NCBI GenBank assembly: GCA_023954045.1
Contig: JAMLIR010000001.1
Location: 547,694 to 611,693, forward strand
Direction of reading: 5' to 3'
Source of the DNA: Burkholderiaceae bacterium
GTDB lineage: Bacteria > Pseudomonadota > Gammaproteobacteria > Burkholderiales > Burkholderiaceae_E
DNA length: 64,000 bases
Below are positions 21,044 to 28,729 of this stretch, one piece after another. A program made the translations under genes and the position numbers. The stretch's first letter is position 1. Each line of letters starts with the position of its first letter. The notes beneath the pieces were generated by a model, which made no database searches, was not told where the DNA came from, and was given only the letters and a program-made list of their open reading frames with translations.

Positions 21044-22061
21044 CGGAGCGCCTGAGCATCAGTGCGAACAGCACCGGCGCGCCGACCAGCGCGGTCAGCA
21101 CGCCCGGCGGCACCTCCGACTGCGCGATGCTGCGGCCGAGCGTGTCGATCACGAGCATCAGCAGCGCGCCGAGCAGCATCGCGACCGGCAGCACCCGCGG
21201 GAACGAAGCGCCCACCATGAGCCGGGCCGCGTGCGGCACCACGAGGCCGATCCATCCGATGATCCCTGCGGCGGCCACCGTGCCGCTGGTGGCCAGCGTC
21301 GCGCCGCATACCAGCGCGAGCCGCACCACCGGCAGCCGCACGCCCAGCGCGTGCACCTCGTCGTCGGAGAGCGCCAGCGCGTCGGCGCGCCAACGCATCA
21401 GCGCGAGCGGGACCAGGCCGAGCAGCGCCAGCGTCGAGAGCAGCGCGAGATCGACGACGGTGATCGAAGCGAAGCTGCCCAGCAGCCAGAACGTGATCGC
21501 GGGAAGCTGGGTGTACGGGTCGGCCAGCGTCTTCACCAGCGCGATCAGCGCGCCGATCATGCTGCCGATTGCAATGCCCGCGAGCACCAGGCTCAGCGTG
21601 CGATCGCGAAGCGGCAGCACGGTGCCCACTGCGTAGACGATCGCCACCGCGGCGAGCCCGCCGGCGAACGCCGATGCCTGGATCGCGAACACGCTCCATC
21701 CGAGGAAGATGCCGAGCACCGCCCCGAGCGCGGCGCCCGCCGACACGCCGAGCAGGTCGGGCGCGGCGAGCGGGTTGCGGAACACCGACTGCAGCGCGAC
21801 GCCCGAGGCCGCGAGCGCGGCGCCCACCACGATCGCCGCGAGCACGCGCGGGCCGCGGATCTGCCACAGCACGGTCTCGGCGGTCGACGGCACGTCCTGC
21901 GCGCCGGAGAGAATCCGCAGCACGTCGCCGAGCGGAAGATGGAAGCGCCCGCTGCCGAGCGCGTAGAGTGCGGACGCGACGAGCGCGAGCGCGAGCGCGC
22001 CGACCACCCACGGCCAGGCCAGTGCCTGGCCATCGCGCGACAAGCCGATCGTGCGGTTCAC
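21036..22061 (-). CDS. FecCD/BtuC-family ABC importer permease (molybdate-type by context)
   Basis: 341-residue polytopic permease with about ten membrane segments. The family blocks present are LWQIRGPRVLAAIVVGAALA, SGVALQSVFRNPLAAPDLLG, GLVVPHAARLMVG and GEVPPG-like SEVPPGVLTAL. The start is GTG 22061, overlapping the binding-protein stop as GTGA. Together with the ATPase (21043-20243) and binding protein (23194-22058) it forms a complete importer. Of the known subgroups, MolB is favoured by the molybdenum neighbours; iron chelate or cobalamin uptake remains possible. Confidence 0.9.
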   Translation of the reverse strand: MNRTIGLSRDGQALAWPWVVGALALALVASALYALGSGRFHLPLGDVLRILSGAQDVPSTAETVLWQIRGPRVLAAIVVGAALAASGVALQSVFRNPLAAPDLLGVSAGAALGAVLGIFLGWSVFAIQASAFAGGLAAVAIVYAVGTVLPLRDRTLSLVLAGIAIGSMIGALIALVKTLADPYTQLPAITFWLLGSFASITVVDLALLSTLALLGLVPLALMRWRADALALSDDEVHALGVRLPVVRLALVCGATLATSGTVAAAGIIGWIGLVVPHAARLMVGASFPRVLPVAMLLGALLMLVIDTLGRSIAQSEVPPGVLTALVGAPVLFALMLRRSDG

Positions 22062-23194
22062 CGCGTCGTGGCGAGCAAGGCGCGCATCTGGCCGATCGAC
22101 GGGCGCCGGTGGTAGAGCCACTCGAAGGTCGCCGCGAGGCGCTCGTCGAGTCGGTAGTGCACGCGCTGCGGATGGAAGACCGCGGACAGCCACTCGATGC
22201 CGATCAGGCGGTTGAGCGCCGGCGGCGCGTCGAACCAGCCGAACGGCACGCGCGGAATCAGCAGCACGCGCCTCGCACGGACGGCGGGCAACCTGGACCA
22301 GACCGGGTGGCGGTCGAGCTGCGCGACGAACGAGGGGTCGCTCGCGAGGATCCAGTCGGGGCGCCAGGCGCTCACCTGCTCGAGCGAGACCAGCGCGAGG
22401 TTCGGCGCATCGACGCGCGCGACGTTGATCGCACCGACCTGGTCGAGCACCTCGGCGTTCAGGCCGGCGGAGGTGACGAGCCCCGCCGGGCCGCGCGCGA
22501 ACAGCACCCGCGGCCGCTCGCCCTCGGCGAGGCCCGCGCGCAACTCGGCCGCCGCGTCGAGGATCGCTCGCGTGCCGCGCGCGAGGCTCTCCGCGCGCGC
22601 CGTCAGGCCCAGCGCGCTGCCCAGCCGGCGCAGCGTCGACTCGGTGCGCCCGAACGCGCCGTCCAGCAGCAGGTACGGAACGCCGGTTTGCCGCTGCACC
22701 TGGTCGGCCAGCGAGGAATAGGTCGGTGCGACCGCCCCGACGTCGACGATCAGCTCGGCACGCATCGCGAGCACCGATTCGAGCGCCGCCGTCGACCCCC
22801 GTCCGGTCAGCCGCCCGAGCTCGGGCAGCGTGGCGACCTCGGGCAACAGGAACGCGGCCTCGTCCGCGCGCAGCGCGCGCGTCCAGCCGAGCAGGCGATC
22901 GGGGGCGAGGCAATACAGGAAGACCGAGGCCGGCGCCCCGGCCGGGAAGACGCGCCGCGCGGCTGCGCCGATCGGAACGCGGCGCCCGGCATCGTCGACG
23001 AACGGGGACTGCGCGCTCGACCGCCCGGGCCGGGCAGCAGCCAGCGCCGCGGCGCTCGCGGCAAGGAGGCCGCGCCGTCGCGCCGGATCGGCAACGGCGA
23101 CCGGGCGCGCGCCGGGCCGAAGCCCGGCGTCGGGCGCCCCGGCAGCGTCAACGCGGCGAACCGAATCCGTGCCGGGTGAGAATCGCCTGCCCAT
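22058..23194 (-). CDS. FecB/BtuF-type periplasmic binding protein of the importer (MolA-like candidate)
   Basis: 378-residue class III binding protein. A Tat-like leader (PARRRGLLAASAAALAA) precedes RVFPAGAPASVFLYCLAPDRLLGW, ALESVLAMRAELIVDVG and the C-terminal NRLIGIEWLSAVFHP segment. In my recollection that last segment resembles MolA and its relatives. ATG 23194 lies 47 bases inside the end of the ModA-like gene; I see no other acceptable start before the signal region, so this unusually long overlap is probably real. The ligand is inferred from context, not shown. Confidence 0.82.
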   Translation of the reverse strand: MGRRFSPGTDSVRRVDAAGAPDAGLRPGARPVAVADPARRRGLLAASAAALAAARPGRSSAQSPFVDDAGRRVPIGAAARRVFPAGAPASVFLYCLAPDRLLGWTRALRADEAAFLLPEVATLPELGRLTGRGSTAALESVLAMRAELIVDVGAVAPTYSSLADQVQRQTGVPYLLLDGAFGRTESTLRRLGSALGLTARAESLARGTRAILDAAAELRAGLAEGERPRVLFARGPAGLVTSAGLNAEVLDQVGAINVARVDAPNLALVSLEQVSAWRPDWILASDPSFVAQLDRHPVWSRLPAVRARRVLLIPRVPFGWFDAPPALNRLIGIEWLSAVFHPQRVHYRLDERLAATFEWLYHRRPSIGQMRALLATTR

Positions 23195-23978
23195 CGTCGG
23201 ACAGGATAAACCATGCGAACCGCCACGCCGGCTCCGGTGCGCCGCGCATCACGGTCAGCCCGTACAGTGCGCCGACCGCCAGTTCCGGAGGGATCGCGAC
23301 CGAGACGAGCTCGGGGAAGTCCCGGCGCGCGAGCAGCGCATTCGTGCAGTAGGTGAGGAAGATGTCGGCCTGCTTGCGTGCGACCAGGTCGCCATAGACG
23401 CTGCGGTCCGGCGGCGGCGGCGAGTCGGGCCCACCGGTGAGCTTCAGCGCCTTCGCTTCCAGCGCCTGGCGCGCCCCGGGGCGCAGCGCTTCCGCCCTGG
23501 CGAAGAGCTCGAACGCGTAGTCGCCGGAGGGGTCGGCCTTCGGCGTCGAGGTACCCAGGCGCACGGTCGGGTCGAGCATGCGTTCGAGCAGGTTGCCGGG
23601 CTGCGCGCCGACCTCGGAGCGCGTGAGTGCGCACAGCACGTTGCGCGTGAAGGGCAGCGGCGGCATCGCCTTGCCCGCAGCCGCCAGCGAGGCCGGATGC
23701 GCCATGTTCGCCGACGCGAACACTTCGGCGGCCTCGCCCTTCGCGATCCGGTCGCGCAGCAGGCCCGAGGCGCCGTAGACCGCCTCGATGCGCACCTGCT
23801 CGCGCCGCTCGAATTCGCGCGCGACCTCGTCGAGCGCAGCGCGCAGGCTGCCGGCGGCGTGAAGGCGGGCGGTCTGCGCGGCTGCGGGCGCCGGAGCGAC
23901 CACGGGTGTCGCGGCGAGCGCGAGGACGGCGAGCAGGCGGCGCGCAGCGAACGAACGGTCGGGCATCATCGGAAACAT
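23148..23978 (-). CDS. ModA-like extracellular binding protein, first gene of the FecCD-type importer operon
   Basis: 276-residue type II binding protein of the molybdate/tungstate class. A signal peptide (RRLLAVLALAATPVVAPAPAAAQ) precedes LHAAGSLRAALDEVAREF, the oxyanion-site start of ModA proteins. GASGLLRDRIAKGEAAEVFASAN and the C-terminal WRFAWFILSDDGQAILTRHGF also fit. Alternative starts are ATG 23978 (chosen) and ATG 23969. It is only distantly similar to the second ModA (25410-26165) and shares its operon with a class III binding protein. One transporter thus has two unlike binding proteins, or this one feeds a different permease. Confidence 0.84.
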   Translation of the reverse strand: MFPMMPDRSFAARRLLAVLALAATPVVAPAPAAAQTARLHAAGSLRAALDEVAREFERREQVRIEAVYGASGLLRDRIAKGEAAEVFASANMAHPASLAAAGKAMPPLPFTRNVLCALTRSEVGAQPGNLLERMLDPTVRLGTSTPKADPSGDYAFELFARAEALRPGARQALEAKALKLTGGPDSPPPPDRSVYGDLVARKQADIFLTYCTNALLARRDFPELVSVAIPPELAVGALYGLTVMRGAPEPAWRFAWFILSDDGQAILTRHGFGSPR

Positions 23979-24083
23979 CCCCGGGAGCGCGCGCGGCGCA
24001 GCCGGCCCGGCGCCGGCGGCTCGATCCTGGTGCGCGATCTGGGAGAATAGGCAGACCAGCCCCCCGAATCGATATGACGCGCC

Positions 24084-25181
24084 ATGCATAAGTCATCCGG
24101 CATCATCGCCATCGAAATGCAGTACGCGCTCTCGGCGTCCGGCGGGGGACACCTGCGCAACCCCTTCTTCGAGGTGCTCGGCGCGATCCGGCACGAAGGC
24201 TCGATCGCGGCGGCCGCACGCAAGCTGGGCTTTTCGTACCGTCACCTGTGGGGTTACCTGAAGGAGCAGGAGAAGCGGCTCGACCGCCCGCTGGTCCACT
24301 GGGACAAGGGGCGCGCGGCGCGCCTGACCGAGTTCGCCGAGAAGCTGCTGTGGGCCGAGACGCGGATCCGGGCCCGGCTGGCGCCCGAGGTCGAGAACCT
24401 GGCCACCGAGATCGGCCGCGAGCTGTCGATCGCGTTCAACGACGCGGTGCAGATCACCGACTGCGTGGCCAGCCACGACCTGTCGCTGCCGCTGCTCAAG
24501 CGGCTGTGCCAGACCGAGCGCGAGTTGCTGCTGGACCTGCGCTACGAGGGCAGCCTCGAGGCGCTCAGGCAGCTGCGCCAGGGGCACTGCGCGTTCGCAG
24601 GCATACATCTGCCGCTTTCGCGGCCGGAGCTCGCGCAGCGCGGCTCGAAGGTGCACCGCGCATTCGGGCCGCTGTTGCGGCTCGGACGCGAGAAGCTGAT
24701 TCGCGTCGCGCACCGCACGCAGGGCCTGTTCGTGGCGCAGGGCAATCCGCTCGGCGTGCGCGGCATCGAAGACCTGCCGCGGCTGCGATTCGTCAATCGC
24801 GCGCCCACCACCGGAACGCGCGCGCTGCTCGAGGAACTTCTCGCGCGCCACCGGATCGACCCCGCGTCGATCCACGGCTTCAACCACGAGGAAGCCAACC
24901 ACCTCGCGGTCGCGGCAGCGGTCGCCTCGGGCGCCGCCGACGCAGGCTTCGGCATCCAGGCGGCCGCAACCGGCAAGAGCATCGACTTCGTTCCGCTCGT
25001 CATCGAGGACTACTTCCTCGTCTGCGAGCGCGAGACGCTCGATACGCCGGCCGCGCAGGCGATCGTCTCGCTGCTTTCATCCGACCACTGGCGCGAGCAG
25101 GTCGCAAGGCTGGCCGGCTACTCGGCGCAAGGTGCCGGCGAGATCGTTTCGCTCAGGCGCACGCTGCCCTGGTATCGGTAG
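24084..25181 (+). CDS. ModE-type HTH / molybdate-binding-domain transcriptional regulator
   Basis: 365-residue fusion. Residues about 23-110 are the ModE/LysR-like winged helix (EGSIAAAARKLGFSYRHLWGYL). Residues about 140-350 are a periplasmic-binding-protein-like domain of the COG1910 type, with FVAQGNPLGVRG, RAPTTGTRALLEELL and GAADAGFGIQAAA. Such proteins sense molybdate, tungstate or a Mo-related ligand in the cytoplasm and control Mo-enzyme or transport genes. It is divergent from the FecCD-type importer operon, with 105 bases between the start codons, so that operon and possibly modABC are its likely targets. Confidence 0.87.
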   Translation: MHKSSGIIAIEMQYALSASGGGHLRNPFFEVLGAIRHEGSIAAAARKLGFSYRHLWGYLKEQEKRLDRPLVHWDKGRAARLTEFAEKLLWAETRIRARLAPEVENLATEIGRELSIAFNDAVQITDCVASHDLSLPLLKRLCQTERELLLDLRYEGSLEALRQLRQGHCAFAGIHLPLSRPELAQRGSKVHRAFGPLLRLGREKLIRVAHRTQGLFVAQGNPLGVRGIEDLPRLRFVNRAPTTGTRALLEELLARHRIDPASIHGFNHEEANHLAVAAAVASGAADAGFGIQAAATGKSIDFVPLVIEDYFLVCERETLDTPAAQAIVSLLSSDHWREQVARLAGYSAQGAGEIVSLRRTLPWYR

Positions 25182-25255
25182 CGAGACGGGAACGCCCGGG
25201 GCGCCGGTGCGACTGCGCGCGAGCCGCCAGAGGCGGAGCGCAGTCGGGGAAGGCT

Positions 25256-25369
25256 CGTTATAGATTTGTCTATATTTCCTTATCCGGAACCATCGAGGCA
25301 ACCATGGTCTCACGGAGCAAGGGCGAAAACTTAGCCCTTCCAGACCCGTTATATCTGATCTAATATTGC
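25256..25369 (+). promoter_or_regulatory. Two ModE-box-like palindromic sites upstream of modA
   Basis: The modA upstream region is sharply AT-rich for this genome. Site 1 (25256-25274) is CGTTATAGATTTGTCTATA and contains the perfect inverted repeat TATAGA-4-TCTATA. Site 2 (25347-25366) is CGTTATATCTGATCTAATAT. Both begin with CGTTATA, the left half-site that I recall for the ModE operator of E. coli modABCD. Site 2 ends about 44 bases before ATG 25410, where it would block a promoter. Inferred function: Mo-dependent repression of modABC by one of the two ModE-type proteins here. Confidence 0.65.
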
Positions 25370-25409
25370 CATACACCAACCCATCCGGCGCTCCGGAGGT
25401 CGATCCGTC

Positions 25410-26165
25410 ATGGCAGCCAGGTTCCATCGGGCGCTCGCGCTCCTTCTCGCATCGGCCCTGCCGGCGGCCGCCGTGGCGGCCGACCTGACGGTATCGGCCG
25501 CGGCCAGCCTGACCAATGCGTTCCGGGAACTGGCGCCGCTGTTCGAGGGCGCGAACCCGGGTACCCGGGTGCAACTGAACTTCGGTGCCTCGGGCGCGCT
25601 GCTGCAGCAGATCGCGAAGGGCGCGCCGGCCGACGTGTTCGCCAGCGCCGACCAGGAAACGATGGACCAGGCCTCGAAGCTGGGCCTGGTGCAGCCCTTG
25701 CGACGGCGCGACTTCGCGTCCAATGCGCTGGTGGTGATCGTCCCCGCCACCGCAGCGAAGGTGCCCGGGGCCGCTGCCGACCTGGCGGACTCCGCCTATG
25801 CGCGCATCGCGATCGGCCTGCCCGCGAGCGTGCCGGTCGGGCGCTACACGAAGAGCGTGCTGGAGGCAGCCGGCCTGTGGAACGCGATCGAACCGAAGAT
25901 GATCGGCGCGAACAACGTGCGCCAGGCGCTCGACTACGTCGCGCGCGCGGAGGTCGACGCCGGCTTCGTCTACGCGACCGACGCCGCGCTGATGCCGGAA
26001 AGGGTCAAGGTCGCACTGACGGTGCCGACCACGCGCCCGATCCGCTACCCGGTCGCGCCTTTGGCGGCGGCACCGAACGCGGCGATGGCGCAGCGCTTCG
26101 TCGAGTTCCTCACGAGCCCGGCGGCGCAGGCAGTGCTGGCGCGCTACGGTTTCGGCAGGCCCTGA
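25410..26165 (+). CDS. modA: Molybdate ABC transporter, periplasmic binding protein
   Basis: 251-residue ModA. After a signal peptide ending near AAAVAADL come SAAASLTNAFRELAPLFE, FGASGALLQQIAKGAPADVFASAD, VGRYTKSVLEAAGLW, NVRQALDYVARAEVDAGFVYATDA and FVEFLTSPAAQAVLARYGF, the standard ModA signature blocks. It captures molybdate or tungstate for ModBC. CGGAGG lies about 11 bases before ATG 25410. It begins a tight modABC operon downstream of two ModE-box-like sites. Confidence 0.97.
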   Translation: MAARFHRALALLLASALPAAAVAADLTVSAAASLTNAFRELAPLFEGANPGTRVQLNFGASGALLQQIAKGAPADVFASADQETMDQASKLGLVQPLRRRDFASNALVVIVPATAAKVPGAAADLADSAYARIAIGLPASVPVGRYTKSVLEAAGLWNAIEPKMIGANNVRQALDYVARAEVDAGFVYATDAALMPERVKVALTVPTTRPIRYPVAPLAAAPNAAMAQRFVEFLTSPAAQAVLARYGFGRP

Positions 26166-26180
26166 GCGGCTGGCGACGCG

Positions 26181-26855
26181 ATGGACGGCGCCTGGATCGC
26201 GTTGCTGCTGACGCTGAAGGTCGCGGGTTGCGCCACTGCGATCAACCTGCTTCTGGGAGTCGGCGTCGGCTACGCGATGGCGCACGGGCGCTTCCCCGGG
26301 CGCGACCTGCTCGACGCGGCGCTCACGCTTCCGATGGTGATGCCTCCGACGGTGCTGGGCTACTACCTGCTGGTCATCATCGGCAGCCACGGTCCGGTCG
26401 GTGCGTGGCTGCTCGAGCACTTCGGCATTCGGCTCATCTTTACCTGGCAGGCTGCGGTGATCGCCGCAACCGTGGTCTCGTTCCCGCTGGTGTTCAAGGC
26501 CGCGCGGGCGGCGTTCGAGCAGGTGGACCCGCAGTTCGAGGACGCGGCGCGCACGCTGGGCATCGGCGAGGCCGCCGTGTTCTTCCGCGTCTCGCTGCCG
26601 CTGGCATGGCGCGGCATCCTGGCTGGCCTGCTGCTGTCGTTCGCGCGCTCGCTCGGCGAGTTCGGCGCCACGCTGATGGTCGCAGGCAGCATCGCGGGCA
26701 AGACGCAGACGCTGTCGATCGCCGTCTACGAGGCAGTCCAGGCCGGGCAGGACGACGCAGCGAACTTCCTGGTTGCGGTCACCTCGATCGCCTGCATCGC
26801 AGTACTGCTGAGCGCGGGCCGGCTGGTGCCGGGACGCGTGACGGCTCGGACGTGA
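26181..26855 (+). CDS. modB: Molybdate ABC transporter permease
   Basis: 224-residue inner-membrane permease with about five membrane helices. It has the ModB blocks LPMVMPPTVLGYYLL, VSFPLVFKAARAAFEQVDP and DAARTLGIGEAAVFFRVSLP, and the EAA-type coupling loop SFARSLGEFGATLMVAGSI. It follows modA by 15 bases and precedes modC by 10. Confidence 0.96.
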   Translation: MDGAWIALLLTLKVAGCATAINLLLGVGVGYAMAHGRFPGRDLLDAALTLPMVMPPTVLGYYLLVIIGSHGPVGAWLLEHFGIRLIFTWQAAVIAATVVSFPLVFKAARAAFEQVDPQFEDAARTLGIGEAAVFFRVSLPLAWRGILAGLLLSFARSLGEFGATLMVAGSIAGKTQTLSIAVYEAVQAGQDDAANFLVAVTSIACIAVLLSAGRLVPGRVTART

Positions 26856-26865
26856 GGAGCGCGCA

Positions 26866-27561
26866 GTGATCTGGGACGTCGCGCTGCGCAAGCTCCTTCG
26901 GCATCGAGGTACGAGCTTCGAGCTCGACGTGCGCTTCGCCAGCGACGCCCCGCGCCTGGTGCTGTTCGGCCCTTCGGGCGCCGGCAAGACGCTCGCGCTG
27001 AAGACGATCGCCGGCATCGTGCGGCCCGACGCCGCGCGCGTCTGCGTGGCGGGCCGGGTACTTCACGACACCGGCCGCGGAGTGCGGCTTTCCCCGCAGC
27101 AGCGGCGCCTGGGCTACCTGTTCCAGGACTACGCGCTGTTCCCGCACCTGACCGTACGCCAGAACATCGCGTTCGGCCGTCGGACCGGCTGGCTCAACCC
27201 TGGCCGCACGCGCGCCGACGAGGCCGTCGAGCGCTGGCTCGCCGCGTTTCGCCTCGAAGCGGTCGGCGACCACCATCCGCACCAGCTCTCGGGCGGGCAG
27301 CGCCAGCGAACCGCGCTGGCGCGTGCGCTGGTCAACGAGCCGTCGGCGCTGCTGCTCGACGAGCCGTTCGCCGCCCTGGACATGGGGCTGCGCGAGCGGC
27401 TGCGCTGCGAGCTGGTCGAGCTGCAGCGCGAACTCGAACTGCCCCTGCTGCTGATCACGCACGACCTCGGCGACGTGCGTGCCCTGGACGCCGACGTGAT
27501 CCACCTGCAGCGCGGCCGGGTGGTCGAGGACGCAGCGGCGCCGCAGGCGTGCCACGCCTGA
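26866..27561 (+). CDS. modC: Molybdate ABC transporter ATPase, short form without Mop domain
   Basis: 231-residue ATPase with Walker A FGPSGAGKTLALK, signature LSGGQRQRTALARAL and Walker B LLLDEPFAALDMG. GTG 26866 is preceded by GAGGAG. Typical ModC has about 350 residues with a C-terminal Mop/TOBE domain that binds molybdate for trans-inhibition. This protein ends right after the nucleotide-binding domain, and the stop is clean. The two Mop domains in this locus sit instead in the next gene, modE, so feedback inhibition of transport by intracellular molybdate is probably absent or delegated. Confidence 0.94.
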   Translation: MIWDVALRKLLRHRGTSFELDVRFASDAPRLVLFGPSGAGKTLALKTIAGIVRPDAARVCVAGRVLHDTGRGVRLSPQQRRLGYLFQDYALFPHLTVRQNIAFGRRTGWLNPGRTRADEAVERWLAAFRLEAVGDHHPHQLSGGQRQRTALARALVNEPSALLLDEPFAALDMGLRERLRCELVELQRELELPLLLITHDLGDVRALDADVIHLQRGRVVEDAAAPQACHA

Positions 27562-27697
27562 CGATCCGCACTGTGCGGGCAGCGCGGCGCCGCGCCGGGT
27601 GCATCGGATCCGCGATTGCCGCGTTGTGGAGACTGCGACGAACTCCCGGTATGCTTGCCCGGCCCTGCCGAGGCGCCCGGATCGGAAACCCAGGTCG

Positions 27698-28519
27698 ATG
27701 ACACGCAAGCGAAGCAAGAACCCGCGGCTCGAAGTCAGGGGTTCGCTGTGGATCACCGCAGACGGTGAAAGCCTGGGCGGGCACGGCCGCATGGCGCTGC
27801 TTCGCGCCGTGGCCGAGCAGGGTTCGATCACGCAGGCGGCCAAGGCCTTCGGGATGAGCTACAAGGCGGCCTGGGACGCGATCGACGCAATGAACCGCGT
27901 CGCCGGCGAAGACCTGGTGGAGCGCAGCGCGGGCGGCCGCGGCGGCGGCTCGACGCGGCTCACCGAGCATGGCTGGCGCCTGCTCGATCGCTACGCGCAG
28001 ATCGACGCCGTGCACCAGCGCTTCGTGAGCCTGCTCACCGACGAAGCGTTCGACCTGTCGCAGCCGTTCTCGGTCCTGAACGTGCTCAACCTGAAGACCA
28101 CCGCGCGCAACCAGTTCATCGGGACGGTGACCGCGATGCGCTCGGGCGCCGTCAACGACGAAGTGGAGCTCACGCTACCCGGCGGCACGCGACTGGTGGC
28201 GATCGTGACCCGTGAGAGCGTCGATGCGCTGGGGCTGCGGACCCAGCAGCCTGCCGTCGCGCTGATCCAGGCCGCCAACGTGGTGCTGGCTACCGACATC
28301 GGGCAGGCGAAGCTGTCGACGCGCAACCAGTTGCACGGAACCATCCGGTCGATCCGGCCCGGCGCCGTGAATGCCGAGGTCTCGCTGGACATCGACAGCG
28401 GCGGGCAGATCGTGGCCATCGTCACCGAGGCGAGCGTCAGGCAGATGGAGCTCGCCCCGGGCGTGCGCGCCGCCGCGCTGATCAAGGCGCCGGACGTGAT
28501 CCTTGCCGCGGCCACCTGA
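27698..28519 (+). CDS. modE: Molybdate-responsive regulator ModE with tandem Mop domains
   Basis: 273-residue ModE. The N-terminal winged helix has GHGRMALLRAVAEQGSITQA and AFGMSYKAAWDAIDAMNR. Two Mop (TOBE) domains follow at about residues 128-195 and 200-268, with the repeated patterns TARNQFIGTVTAMRSGAVND and STRNQLHGTIRSIRPGAVNA. Full-length ModE is about 262 residues. ATG 27698 was chosen because upstream in-frame codons lack family similarity. It follows modC by 136 bases, so it may have its own promoter. It is the likely repressor at the sites upstream of modA. Confidence 0.95.
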   Translation: MTRKRSKNPRLEVRGSLWITADGESLGGHGRMALLRAVAEQGSITQAAKAFGMSYKAAWDAIDAMNRVAGEDLVERSAGGRGGGSTRLTEHGWRLLDRYAQIDAVHQRFVSLLTDEAFDLSQPFSVLNVLNLKTTARNQFIGTVTAMRSGAVNDEVELTLPGGTRLVAIVTRESVDALGLRTQQPAVALIQAANVVLATDIGQAKLSTRNQLHGTIRSIRPGAVNAEVSLDIDSGGQIVAIVTEASVRQMELAPGVRAAALIKAPDVILAAAT

Positions 28520-28538
28520 GGGGGCGCGCACACAGCGC

Positions 28539-28580
28539 GAAAAAAAACCGAGCGTCGGGATTTGGGCTTCCTTCGCTCGG
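28539..28580 (-). terminator. Strong minus-strand terminator
   Basis: On the minus strand CCGAGCG...CGCTCGG (28580-28548) is followed by eight or more T residues. It lies about 150 bases past the apbC stop, beyond a first hairpin at 28684-28700, which is odd for a simple apbC terminator. Confidence 0.85.
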
Positions 28581-28683
28581 CGAGGCGGAGACAACGGTGA
28601 GACCCCATGCCGGCCGCGCCTGCGCGACAGCGGCTAAGGGTAAACACTAATAACGCTACGCCCCCCGAGAACGGAAAGCAAAT

Positions 28684-28700
28684 CTCCCGGGCCGCGGGAG
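28684..28700 (-). terminator. First hairpin after apbC
   Basis: Perfect 6-bp GC stem CTCCCG / CGGGAG with a 5-base loop, followed on the minus strand by ATTTGCTTT. It is a plausible apbC terminator 30 bases past its stop. Confidence 0.55.
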
Positions 28701-28729
28701 GGTCATCGGCGGCCCGGCCCCGATCAGGA

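Noticed and set aside
20243-23194. Vitamin B12 or haem importer (btuCDF/hmuTUV) as the name for the FecCD-type system
   Set aside because: No cobalamin riboswitch, Fur box, receptor or corrinoid gene is nearby, while Mo genes flank both sides. Kept only as an alternative.
25304-25363. 19-codon frame between the regulator and modA
   Set aside because: It overlaps the second ModE-box-like site, has no ribosome site, and its codons show no attenuation-like bias.
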